Origin: Polytrichum commune
Taxonomy: Eukaryota; Streptophyta; Polytrichopsida; Polytrichales; Polytrichaceae
DNA length: 64,000 nt
Direction of reading: 5' to 3'
Assembly: GCA_950295325.1 (NCBI GenBank)
Contig: OX485805.1
Coordinates: 9,920,501 to 9,984,500 of the forward strand
The notes under the pieces were generated by a model, which worked only from the letters and a program-made list of their open reading frames with translations, made no database searches and was not told the origin of the DNA. This document shows positions 22,779-34,091 of this stretch, piece by piece; the first letter of the stretch is position 1, and each line of letters opens with the position of its first letter. The position numbers and the translations under genes are program-made.

Positions 22779-24890
22779 GGATGCACTGGTGAATGTGTAC
22801 TCATCTACATTTCAAATCTTGGTCAACTTTCTATCAACTACATGCACTCACACTCACATGACATTATATCTTGCAAACAACATCAACATTAAGCTTGTTG
22901 CTCGTCTTATTATTCCTCTTCGCTGCTGGTGATGTGAACGAGGAAACTTCTATCACTAATCAATCTAACTACTCTAACTAATCAAGTGACTAATCTTGAA
23001 CTAAGTAACCAATGTGAAACTCACTGACTCCAATACTTATGCCCCCTCCCCACCTGGCTTTAGCTATGCCTAAAAGTTGGTTCTAAAAACATGGCCTTCA
23101 CACCATTGACATTATCTAGTGCCCAACATAGTTGGCAAATGATGTGGCATGGTTTAAAAGTGGAGGTTTTAAGCCTCAAGCACCGACCCTCCCATCGGTA
23201 CCTAGACATGAGGCAAGAATATATGTCGCAACCCTTGCTAGGTCCCTTAATAATCTTGCCAATTTTCAATTCTAGCAAAGGTTACGAGTCGCTAACCCTT
23301 CGCATTCCGCCATGCTAATGGATAGCTCCTCTTACCCCGGACCAATAGTTCATAGGAGGGAACCAACCCTCCTACTTTGCTTTCGGGACTCACCCCTTAA
23401 TCGGTAACCCATTTCCCCAATGTGGACTTCCATCCATGGAAGTCCAATCCTATGTTGATCATCGCGTTGCCGGAGCAACACTACAACAACCCGAACCATA
23501 CTAGGCAACTATGGCCTCACAATAGGCCAAAGCCCATGGAGGCCTTGCCGTTCGGCCTCGGGTGGGTGAGGCCACACCACCTCACCCATATAAGCCTCTA
23601 GGACTCTACGCGGGGCCCCTACCCCACCGTCAACCAACCTCTTGTCTCTCTACCAAGAGTTGGGGCCAAGTGGACATTTTCCTTTAGCTGCTGGGCCTAG
23701 AACCCCCCAGCAGCTTCAGACCATCATAACTTCCTTGTATGATGTCTGATTCCAGAAACCAACCACTCCATCTTCATCTACGCTTCACGTAGATGCCGAT
23801 GGACTCCTCACTTGCCCCATTCGGGCAAGTGGTGAGGAAGTTATGCCTGTTTGAACCTTTGCAGTCCCGGGAATCACTCCCAGGCACTGCTGTAGCAGGG
23901 CGCTGTCCCGGGACAGCGCCCCACTCAAATGGCCATAACTCCTAGCTCACACCTCCGATTGAGGTGTTCTTGAGCTTTCTAGAATCACCACGCCATGAGC
24001 TACGCATAGCTCATGGCCTTACCCTTGTGCCTCCTAGTCTTCGTGGGTGGGAGGCGTTCCCAACGCCCGGGGCCCTCACCCACACTAGGATCACTTGGGC
24101 CCTCTCACCAACGGCGCCACAAGTCCCGGGTGTCACTCCGGGGTCCCCCTTGTGCCCATGGTGTTTCGGGCACTCCTCATGGAGAGGTGCGCGACAATAT
24201 AGGACCTTTAAAAGTGTCGCCTCCCGCCCTTGTGATTGGTTGCTTTTAGTCTTAGCTATGAGGGCACGAGGAGCTTCATTAACAAGAACCGATGGTAAGA
24301 TAGATGAGCAGTAAGGCATTTGGGGATGGGACAAAAACTACCCAACATTCATTGCTTGGTAGATGACACAATGAACATGTGTGAAAACTATTTATTAACT
24401 AAAACCTACTCAAAAATCTCCGGAGCAAGTTCTTGTAGGTGCATTGGGAGAGCCGGATGCCTCCGCTATAACCGAGGGAGCTTTATCTGGTTCTTAGGGA
24501 AAGACTTTGGTTATTTGGTAAAGTCAGGTGAGGAGGGGTCATTATTTATTCATTTATTTATATTTTTTGAGACAGAAGGCCAACATGCCAACGCCAAAGC
24601 ACATGAGGCAGATGACCACCTCGCCAGTTATACTGTCAAGTAGAGAGCTTGGGGGGTGCACCTTTCATTAAAACCTAGAATCACGTGCGTTCACTGCATA
24701 CTCTAAAAACCCCCTATATACAAGTTATTTTTTGTGAAATGAAGTAATACACATACAATTGCAACAATAAATATACAAGTGACAATATGTATACACAAAA
24801 AAACATCCATTCATATATAGTCATTAACATAAGTATACAAATATACTTTTGAACAATAATCAACCTCTATAATATGTATAACAAAATATC
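22779..24890. other. Non-coding repeat-derived region with one family E palindrome
   Basis: No gene recognised. About 23700-23897 is the reverse complement of two segments inside the palindrome C array (36944-37140 and 37432-37626), sharing CTTCACGTAGATGCCGATGG, TTGCCCCATTCGGGCAA and GTTATGCCTGTTTGAA-type blocks. It is therefore part of a dispersed element. The rest has short frames without motifs. 24550-24580 is an ATTTATTCATTTATTT-like low-complexity patch. Confidence 0.6.
23898..23921. repeat. Palindrome family E (single copy)
   Basis: A perfect 24-bp palindrome; the inner 22 bp have arms GGCGCTGTCC and GGACAGCGCC around a CG centre (CCCGGG at the middle). Only one copy in the window, at the edge of the dispersed element described above. 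Confidence 0.85.
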
Positions 24891-26242
24891 CTAGCTTTCA
24901 TCAGCAAAGTCGTTGAAAACTTTTTCATCTCTCGGATGTAACTCATAAACATTTGATTCACCAATATATGTCATTGTAGCCAATGCAATTATTGTCTCTA
25001 AGTCTACCATCAAATGATCAATAAGATCATATGTCCACTTGTTGTTAGCCCCTTTTTGATACCAACATAAACCAATCTCCACGTTTGATGGACGGTCCAT
25101 CAAGTCAATTGGATCCCTATACTCCACCCAACGATTACCAAACTTCCTCCGCATCCTATAAACTCTCCCAACAAACCAAACCTTAACTTGAGTAGATTTT
25201 TTTGGCCTACCTCGTTTTTTCACAGTTTTAGCTTCAGGTGTGTTCAAAAAACACACACCACAGTCACAACCAAGCTTTAACAAAGTGCCATGGTTTCTAG
25301 CACTCAGGAGTTTAGGCTTCATATATAATATGCCAGCTCTAATTCGAGTCAACCGATCTTTAGACAAAGAAGGATTGCCATTCAATTGATTAACAAATGT
25401 ACTTTTAAAAATTCTAGACTCCCCTACCATTACATAAGCCACAGCTGACTTTGCATTTGATAGAGAGGGAATTTCAGCACCTTCATGTTCATCAACAAGA
25501 ACATCTAAAGTATATATGTCGAAGTTGACTCTCCAACTCAACATCTTCATTTATGTCATCTTCAGCCAATGACTGCAACCCTTCAGCCTCTATGAAAGCA
25601 TCCTTGCATGAATTTGAATTGCCTCCTTCAATACCACAATCTTCCTTTTCACCACCCTGTGTAATAGGATCATCAATGAATATGTGATCATAATCACATA
25701 TATCTTCCTCCATACTTCCAAACAAATGAGCTTCAATTTTTTTTTTCATGTATCCATAGTTCTACCCACCAACTGCCATCTCTCACAACATTGGGTTTCA
25801 TACCCAATTCAGCACACATTTCTTGAGCCTCTTGAAATCCCAACTTCAAAGCTAAGACAATGAGATCATCATTTTCCACACATGAATAATCTCTCAAATC
25901 TGCAGCTTCTCATGTAGAATTCTTCTCCAACTCATTCCATATGTGAGTTTGTTTCTTGTGAGCCCTCACAAAACGTGGATCAATAGGATCGGCCTCAAAT
26001 TCCGCAATGCGTGCTCATGCTCCTGCACTTTCCACAAGATCAATCCCATCATAGCTTCTCTCATTTGAAATCATACCACCGACTTTACTAAATTTTTTTT
26101 CACAAAAATCTGATCCAAGCAAGCCAAATGGAACTTCTAAGTGGTTGTACTTATCCTTGAACAACTTGATAAGCAACACAATATAATGACACGAAATCTG
26201 CATATCTAAATAAGCTTGAGGACTAATAAAATTTGTCTTCAA
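24891..26242 (-). pseudogene. Degraded transposase-like gene
   Basis: Three overlapping or adjacent minus-strand frames. The upstream one (26242-26015) contains PFGLLGSDFCEKKFSKVGGM followed by an in-frame stop and residues that resume in the same frame (PIDPRFVRAHKK). A middle frame (25749-25492) is acidic. The last (25550-24891, 219 codons) contains CDCGVCFLN, an AT-hook-like KKRGRPKKS, WFVGRVYRMRRKFG and a C-terminal acidic end. The 'GSD-x-CEKxFS' block resembles a conserved C-terminal motif of domesticated or mobile transposase-like families, but I cannot name the superfamily. Stops and frame changes mark it as dead. Two overlapping frames near 25500-25550 suggest a frameshift. Confidence 0.45.
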
Positions 26243-26244
26243 AG

Positions 26245-26306
26245 AACACTATATTCGTTAAATTGAGACTTTCTCTAGTCTCAAATTAATATATGGATCA
26301 AACAAC
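26245..26306. repeat. 62-bp dispersed repeat, copy 1
   Basis: Nearly identical (one mismatch seen) to 48013-48074. It contains the inverted pair TTGAGAC / GTCTCAA around TTTCTCTA and starts with the 17-mer AACACTATATTCGTTAA, which also occurs at 16128-16144 inside the Tigger remnant. Possibly a MITE end. Confidence 0.75.
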
Positions 26307-26776
26307 ATTCCGTGTTCCGAAACTATATTGAGAACGATCTCAAATATATTATATGTTCTAATATCCCAAGTCTATTATGTGTGGACATAAGCACATGTGG
26401 TAGAGCACTCAACACCAACTTCATCTACAAAAACACTTTGGGTAGAGCACTCCAAACTAGTTTCACCCAAGAAACATATAAAATAATTTCTATTATTAGC
26501 ATGGTCAATAAAATATAGACATTGCAACATACAAAGTGCATGCAATAAATGCATTTTTCTTCAATGGAAAATTTAGTCCCAAACTTAATAAAAAAAATGA
26601 ACTTCACAACTGTATTGAAATATAGTAAATGGATATTCATCCAACCCCAAACAATATAGCATTCGCAAGTTCTACCCAAACTTTGCCCCAAGTTTGAGGA
26701 GCACACATATGAGTAATATATATTCGTCGAATTACAGTTTACACTATAATCATGCTAATACAATCCTACCAACTTC

Positions 26777-29520
26777 TCATTCAACGTGGGTTGCTTCTTC
26801 TGCGATCCGAGCAAGGTTGTCTTTTGCAAAAGTTATGTACTTTTGAGGGATGGACACTGATCCACTATGATTTTTCCGTGGTTTCCATGCTATGAATATG
26901 GAATCTGTATCTACCCAAGATGGACCATGCTCAGAATCCACCTTCCACCGAAAGTTAGGGTTTGTATCCCAGCCTGTATAATGCCGAACAACATCTTCAT
27001 TCCGTGCTGTCGGTCGGTAGTACTCTACTTGTATTTGTCGAAAATGAGGGCTGGAAGTTACAAAATTTGGTTTGGACAAAGCTCTTGCCACCCACACTGG
27101 CTTTGCATATGTCTCATCTCCAGGACCCAAAATGAGCATATAACCTTCATGACAATCCACTGCAATGCGGAAAGATGGTGGCGGACGACTACTAGCAGGC
27201 CCCACGTAATGGTCGTCCACATCAAACTCCTCTTGAACCTCTCCATTTCCCAAAAGACTAGCCTCCGAAGCTTGTACATTGACACGTGTTTGTGGCCAAA
27301 ACCCATGCCTTAAAGTAAGGGGTGTATCTTGATGAAGGTTTGCCAAAGCGCCACGAACACGTGTCCAATATTGTATCCAACTTCCGTAACGAAGCCAACA
27401 CGATCCACCAACATCCGCTACCCTCAAACTCTCCCAATATTGTATGAAGCCTGATATGCCTTTACAAATGTCCTCCAAATTCTTCATGGGTATTGGTTTG
27501 CAAGGCTTAGGCTCTCCGTCAGGCAACATCGTCCTTCCTTCCCCATCAACACTCCATACAAGGAGACCCTCCGGCGGGCTCCAGTCTTGTGATGTGCACA
27601 ACAACTTGTATTGCATGGCGGGGACACCATCGTCACGCACGTAGAACCGAAATTGTTGTGCCTTCGTATGCCCGATCAATCGGTGAGCTCCGCTTCGAAT
27701 ATACGGTTCTATAAATGCCTTGAAGTCTGGAACCTCCTCGATCATATGGGGGATGACGGGAATGTTCTCCAAATTCATGTACGACTTCATCAACAATGGG
27801 ATTGTTGGAAAATCCTCCTCGCGCAACTTCATGCTCCACCGCCCAAAGGACGCATCAATATCATCGTGCGTATGGCCTACCAATAGAAAGGACACAAAAA
27901 CCTCCTTGAAAATGCCTTTCGCAACCAACAACGACCAATATGCAAAAACATATCTACTTTTATTGTCCTTCGCACAATTGTCCAATTGGACACGCAGAGT
28001 TGGGGGCAACTTCTTGGCAATCACATCTTCACTTGGTGGCTCCGGCAATGAGTGCACGCATACATCTCTTCCATCCAAGACCGCTTCATATAGAGGTGTT
28101 GATCCCGAGTTTTCAAATAACAATCTTGATGAATAGGACGGCGGTTTCTCCAAATCACGTAAAAGCTTTGCAAATGACCCTATCGTGTGGTTTGAATCCG
28201 CCGGATACAAATCAAGAGCATAATGAGCATATTTGACATCACCATGCCCATGTGCAATCATTCCTGCAAAGGCAACCCAATGGTTTAATATTCAACTATA
28301 ACACCAAAAAATTCACATGGTGTACATGTATGGCCCCAAGTACAAACCTAAACGCACAAATTTGTGTTTAGGTAATGCAATGCAATTGTTATCAAAATCA
28401 CCTGTAACCGAAACAGGAAGCTTAAAAAGGCCGTCCGTGGCTTTGATTCGATTTGCAAAACATGGTGAGGCTGTTTTGGCATGGTCCATCTTGTCATGGA
28501 TGATTGTAAGGACTTCCAAAGGCCTGGAGATGGACAAAGCTCTATTTGTGTAGTAATCATTACGGTGTGCCTCTTGCATGTTCACATGCTTGAAATAGTT
28601 CATTTGATGTGCGGCATAGGACTCTGTCCCCATCGTGTGTGCATCTCGAAGGCGTTTCAACTTCTCGCATTTGGAACAATGGGCAAATTTGTCGCCTCGT
28701 CTTTTTGTGATGTATTCGCTAAAGTGAGATTTTTTGATAGCACTCAGTTTCGACAACGAAATTGGGTCCAACCCGGCCTTCTCGCCAACTGCGTTTACGT
28801 CCAACAATATGTCTTTCCATTTCGTGCCTGTAGGAAGAACCTTCTCCACAACCTTTTCACCGGTTGCGAGTGTGCGTGTTTTGTGCGGCATTGCATCGGC
28901 AAGGGGGACAATGATGGTTGCCAAAGTGGCTGTTGCTTGTCTCGTTGCTTCTCTTGGTTTCTTTAAGCCCATGTTCCCATGGTGACGGGCACGGCGGCCT
29001 TCATTGGCATACGCGGCTTGTCTATAAAATTCCGCTTTCGACACACCATGAATGGTGTACCATGCCGTACAACACACGTCTATGCTCTCAAGGGTGATGA
29101 CCTTGCGACCCGCTCCGTTCACATGTATCGCCCTATGGACATCAAGTTTTTTGGTGGATCTTAGACGGAAATCTCCAAGCCACATTTCTTCACGGATGGC
29201 CTTCAATTTATCTCTTGGGAACAATTGGCAACAACGATGTACACAACAATCCTTCGTAGCAACTTCTCTAATAGACTCCTCACAGAGCAACCTTTGACGT
29301 TTACACTTATTTGCAGACGGAGTAGGACGTGTCAATGTTTCGTACTTCCGAAGGCCTTTGCGTGGCCGAATGTTTGCTTGGAGCTCCTGTTGGATTTGGA
29401 CATGTCGTCGCTCATGGTCGCGCAAGCTAACCCCCTCAATTGTCACATTCCTCAACGGCCACCTTCGCAACGAGAACCTATGAATTGGATTGACTTCCGA
29501 ATGGACGACACTTGTATGTG
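26777..29520 (-). CDS. DUF7869-like protein (probable transposon-derived)
   Basis: Two exons. Exon 1 lies between about 29520 and 28320 and contains RQRLLCEESIREVA, a Cys-rich CSKCEKLKRLRD and IHDKMDHAKTASPC. Exon 2 starts at 28263 after TTTGCAG and ends at 26777. It contains LRVQLDNCAKDNKSR and FLLVGHTHDDIDASFGRWS, the Asp/His-rich signature I associate with DUF7869-type proteins; whether this is an RNase-H-like nuclease is inference. The exon 2 C-terminus includes a region rich in aromatic residues and ends WKPRKNHSGS...EEATHVE. The total is about 890 residues with no internal stop, so it could be expressed. The true start is uncertain: the open frame continues 5' through the GAGCGGA repeat to 29740. 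The exact donor near 28340-28400 was not fixed. Confidence 0.6.
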
Positions 29521-29525
29521 AGCGT

Positions 29526-29584
<59 letters not shown>

Positions 29585-29728
29585 TTTGGAGAGCGGAGAG
29601 CGTAGAGGAAATAAAAATAGTAAACTTGTCAGACTAAAATTAGGATATTCCAAAATAGCCAAGAATATACCAAGAATATTCCAGAATTTGACAATAATAG
29701 TAAAAAAATTGGACCTATTTCCGTGGGA
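29514..29728. repeat. GAGCGGA minisatellite and conserved flank, left copy
   Basis: GTATGTGAGCGTAGAG followed by about eleven GCGGAGA-type units to about 29620, then CCTATTTCCGTGG at 29714-29726. The same block order occurs in inverted orientation at 45531-45638. It lies at the 5' end of the DUF7869-like gene. Confidence 0.85.
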
Positions 29729-30060
29729 TGTATAGGTCATAAAATAAAATAAAAACCCTGAATTTGAAATGGTCTCATTAAGTTTGGAAACCGTGAGGTG
29801 GTTGAATTATTAAAACCAATGATGACTACAAAAAAAATCAATGAAAATGGATTTTTTGAGATTGGTATAATTGAAGAATGAGTCAATCAATATACAAAGG
29901 AATCAAAATAATAAACTTGCTTGGTTTTTATTCATCACTTTTCTCTTTGTCTTATATGTGAGTCTATTCTATAGCTTGGACTTTAGCAATTATCGTTTGT
30001 GGCCGAATAGATTATAAATTGGACTCATACCCAACATAATTGTATATACAGTTGCACACA
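29729..30060. other. Intergenic AT-rich interval
   Basis: No gene recognised. It separates the minus-strand DUF7869-like gene from the plus-strand charged-protein gene and may hold the promoter of the latter. Confidence 0.4.
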
Positions 30061-30528
30061 ATGGGAGATGAGAGAGACATGTTTGCTGGATTAGGATGGG
30101 AGAAGGAAATTAGAAGTCTAGGAGATCCTCATATTCCATTTAATCCATCGCCGGAATTTGAGTTTGCTGCTGGAAATCAAAGTAGTGATGACTATGAGCT
30201 GACTCCATTTTCGCAGTCTACACAAGCATGGAGGTGGAGGGTGCAGGAGGAGCAAAAACAATATGAGAAAAAGGAAAAAAGGCAGGAAGATGTGCCGGAG
30301 AAGGATGTTGATTTAGATGAAGACAAATCGAACGAAACGGAGGAGGAGGTGAAGGTGGAAGGGGAATCTTCGAAGTCTCTTTCATTTCGCGAACGGATGA
30401 GAGGAATGACGCCGCATCATCTTCCGCTGAAGGATCGAAAGAGAGATAAGACAATTTCTTATATGGATTTGCTTCGACCGGGTCCACCTCCCTCGCAATC
30501 ATCTAAGAAGTATGCAAAACGGAAATAG
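30061..30528 (+). CDS. Hypothetical charged protein, 155 residues
   Basis: Uninterrupted frame from ATG at 30061 (MGDERDMFAGLGWEKE) to TAG at 30526-30528. I do not recognise it. The N-terminal third contains IPFNPSPEFEF; the middle is a Lys/Glu-rich, coiled-coil-like stretch (QEEQKQYEKKEKRQE followed by acidic residues); the C-terminal third is basic (SFRERMRGM, KDRKRDKT) and ends KKYAKRK. An AATAAA-like signal lies about 45 bp downstream (about 30572). It is convergent with the MULE-like gene on the other strand. Codon use and length suggest a real small gene, possibly carried within the surrounding 29.5-45.6 kb unit. Confidence 0.55.
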   Translation: MGDERDMFAGLGWEKEIRSLGDPHIPFNPSPEFEFAAGNQSSDDYELTPFSQSTQAWRWRVQEEQKQYEKKEKRQEDVPEKDVDLDEDKSNETEEEVKVEGESSKSLSFRERMRGMTPHHLPLKDRKRDKTISYMDLLRPGPPPSQSSKKYAKRK

Positions 30529-30689
30529 AGTTGATAGACATAGGAAGCATTGTAATACAAAATTTTGAAGCAAATAAAAATAATCATTGAGATTATACCT
30601 TTATTATATCAATCAATTATTGCTTCACAAGAGGTCCAGAAATGGACACATATATCATAGCCCAAAGTACTGCTAGGCTGAGATAAATC

Positions 30690-33600
30690 CTAAGAAGTAG
30701 ACTTTGTCAAAAGACCCCCTTCGAAGATGAGTTTGACTTCGTTGAAGCTAAATGTCGGGGCGTGAATGAACAAATTCACTTCCGCATCCAAATTAGAAAC
30801 CTTGATGAAAATGTAATACAAATGCTTACAATTCAAATAAGAATTTCGTTTGCGGCTGAACTTGGAAATCATATCCAAGAAAAATGCGCAGTTGCACTCT
30901 GTAAGAGAACTGACTGTCACTTGGTAGATCGGTGGTTGGGGTTCTGATTTGGACTGCAGTGTGATAATGCAACCAAATCCCGGTTGAGGGATCATAGTTA
31001 ACTTCATAACGGTACCATGCATAGCTTCAGCAGAGGCCACCATCTGCCTCTGCTTTGCCGAAGGTGCGCTACTGGATCGCCGAACAAGCTTGGACAATCT
31101 TGTCGGAGGGATCATGTCGGGGTTTTCTGGAACACGGATTCCAGACATATCCAGTGGGGGAGCAGAGTTGGTGAAGAGTTGAGTCGGTGTGATGCGCTCC
31201 TTTGGTGGGAGTTGAAAACCTGCGTTCTCAAGGGCGAAGATATCCGAGCGGGTGAGGTTGGTACCAATCTTCACGGGCCAGATTGGGGGAATAGGAGGCT
31301 TCTGGTCATGAGCAGAGAACGGCATGACCCATTTCCGACGAGGGCCCTTCACGCAACGCTCAATGTCGTCGGGGCAAAAGACAAAGTCCGTGTGCTTCAT
31401 AGATTGGAGTTTGTAATGATGCCACATACCGGTGTAGGTCGGCGCAGGGACGCTCTTATTATTAGTGACGATTCTTGCGGTGCACTTCTTCTTCGTGCCC
31501 GCATGATTAGCCCAACAAGACTTCCCAGACGTATAGGGTATGCGGGCAATATGCCAAAGAGAGACATCTACTTTGGTTTCTTGCACGGCAGTGACACGCT
31601 GGAAACCAAGTCCTGCAGGTGAAGGCACTTGAACCTCTTGTACAGAGGGGGAAGACTCCTCAATGATAGTGGGTAGTGTTTCTGGTTGAGATCGAGTGAC
31701 ACGCTTACCGGGGGGAGGACGAGAGAAGTTCACGGTATCGGGGCGGTGGGTCTCGCCATCATCACCAATTGGAGTGTCTGATCTTCGCTTCTGCGATCCA
31801 AACACCTCGGCGCCCTCAAGGTGTGGATCGCGAGTGCAAAATTCTTCCCCACCGGACATGTCAAGCAAGACCTTCTGCAACACTGTGGGGTCGCCAGTAC
31901 GCTGAGCTCGACGTTGAGCACCCCTGAGCTTTAGTTCTTCTTTGCTTGGACCATCTCCGCCAATTCCACCTTTAAGGAACTGGTAGTATGCAACAACTTG
32001 TAAGAAGGCGCGAATGTAGTCGTCAACCGTAGCCACGTATAGATCTCCACCCTTGTTGCCGGAGGCTTGAAGCCATTTGTTGTGGATGGACTCCGCAAGA
32101 TTGCACGACGGCATCTCGGCCAATTGGTCTTGGATTAAAACCTTTTCCTGATTGGAGAAATCAAGTATTAATATAAATGTACAGAGAGAGGAAATCGAAT
32201 CCAAGAAAAACCAATAATGAATTATGAAGGAGATGTACCAGTTCCATGAAACCACCCCATTGAAGGTAGCGGAAGTGCCAAAAAGCAAGCCAGAGCTGAA
32301 GATGCTTGATACCGTCCTCACTTGTACAATTCGATGACGCCCACCAAGCCTTGATAGCTAGGTACCTAGTCTCAGCCTCTTCCATAGATGACGCATTTCG
32401 ATATTGAAGGCAAAGATGTCTATGTTGGTCTTGTAACTCATGCTTTATATACGATTTCGTATGTTTTTCGAGCGATTGTTTCCAATGGAAAAAACAAGTG
32501 CGCTCACGACCCTCCATTGGAACTTTGGGATCCCCCGAACCATATACAATGCGAACAGCGTTCCAATTGGCTTGGGCACTGTCCGCCATGAAGCCTATAA
32601 AGTTTGGATGTGGGATACCGTGTCGGGCCATGACGTGGTTGAGGTTCTGCCAGAAGAGAACTTGGGCATCCTTATCCTCCGATTGGAAATCACAACATGA
32701 AATGGTCATGACCCGTTGATAAGTCCCATCGTACACATGAGCGGCCATGGTGGTCCACCCTTTGACCCGCTTCACGTGATCGGACATCATCCACGCGTTC
32801 TCCAGGTCCCCACCCGGTTGCATCCGACGAACCAAATCCACTCCACTTCCAGGACCAACCTCCGACATCTTGAAGACGAACACCTTGTCTGTATCGTCAC
32901 CTTGTCCTGGGAATTGGTTCCGTTGGACGTAGGCCCAATTGCTAACGCCTCGGAGCTTTGCGATGCCATCCATAACACCAAACCTCCGCAAATATTTGAA
33001 AGAGGTAACCTTAGAGCAAAGGTTTGGGGAATTCAACTCTCTACAGCTCTCAAAAACAGGTTCAAGCTCTTTTAAAGAGAAGAGACGGTGTGTGTCATTA
33101 TCGCCAGAAAGGAGAAACTCACCAACAATGTCCTTGCTAGCTTCAAGGACGATCTTGCTGTGGGTGGCTTGAGGCGTACGTTCAACGTGCTCCTCAAGAA
33201 GTGCATTGATACGCTTCCGACTGTCTCTGCAGTCTCCAACCTTCACTGGATGTTGATGAGAACCGAGATGAATGCAGGCTCTTTGGGATGACTCCTTCCC
33301 ATGGACGTAGAAGATTTTGGCCTCGCATAGTGCAATGCATTTGGGAGGCTCTTTACAGATCCTGCAGACAAGAGTAGATCCGGATGGCACAATGCCAGAG
33401 AGACGGAAAGGATCTTTAGTGAAACCTTCAAATTCTGTGTCATTGACCTTAGAGGTACGATGGGCGCGTTGAAGGTAATCACAACTCGGGTTTTGGCATT
33501 GGAGATGGCCAACACAGGTAGAGGAACGAAATGCAAGGCCAACGTCGTTTGTAATGTTGGTGGTTTGAGTCTTAGTCCAAACATGGCCATCATATTGCTT

Positions 33601-34026
33601 GTCCATGCCGTCCAACGACTTGGCCCTGGTTTGAGATGAAGAGACTTCTGCTGCAGGGAGGACAAATAACTAGGTGCCATCGAAACGAGGGGGAAGGTGA
33701 TTAACTTCTTGGATTTTGATTTTATCGTAATCTATTTTCTTGAGGACGTTCTTACTACCGGGCATAGAGCCAAGACGACGAAGACATTGAACAATAGTTT
33801 GAGGAGGTTTAGATGTAGGGACCGAAGGAGTTGAAGGGACAAAGCTAGATGGAGAAGGCGTTATGTAGGATGCAAAGGGAAACAAATGAGGGGAATCATG
33901 GACAGCAACCTTATACACTGGTACATCTTCACTCGAAGAATCAGACAAGTCTATAACGTTGTCTACACCAGGCTCGGTCTTGACGCTTATTACGGGGGGT
34001 GTGCTAAAGGCAACAGTGGATATCAT
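30690..34026 (-). CDS. MULE-like transposase with SWIM zinc finger, copy 2 (one premature stop)
   Basis: The first exon runs from an ATG at about 34026 to 32239, with an in-frame TAG at 33670-33672 between FDGT and LFVLPA. The intron is 32148-32238 (GTACAT...AATCAG). The last exon runs 32147-30690. Roughly 1,080 residues apart from the stop. Parts in order: VKTEP and a SUMO-interaction-like VIDLSDSSSED; a Cys/His-rich region (MDGMDKQYDGH, CQNPSCDYL, CRICKEPPKCIALC); a MULE-type core (MMSDHVKR, FMADSAQANW, ERTCFFHW); a QWGG motif at the splice site; WHIARIPYTSGKSCWA; and a SWIM finger CNCAFF...CKHLYY. Copy 1 confirms the alignment through the stop. One substitution would explain the lesion, so loss is recent or read-through is possible. 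The palindrome C array begins only about 65 bp upstream. Confidence 0.72.
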
Positions 34027-34091
34027 GTGCACATCATGTTGCTCTCGGCCTTGTCTCGTTTTGTGTAGTGCACAAGAACGAGCTAGGGCAA

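Noticed and set aside
24011-24643. Overlapping frames on both strands at 24.0-24.6 kb
   Set aside because: GC-rich repeat-derived sequence; neither strand shows a recognisable protein or splice pattern.
28317-29735. Plus-strand frames opposite the DUF7869-like gene
   Set aside because: Antisense shadows of a longer minus-strand coding region with recognisable motifs.
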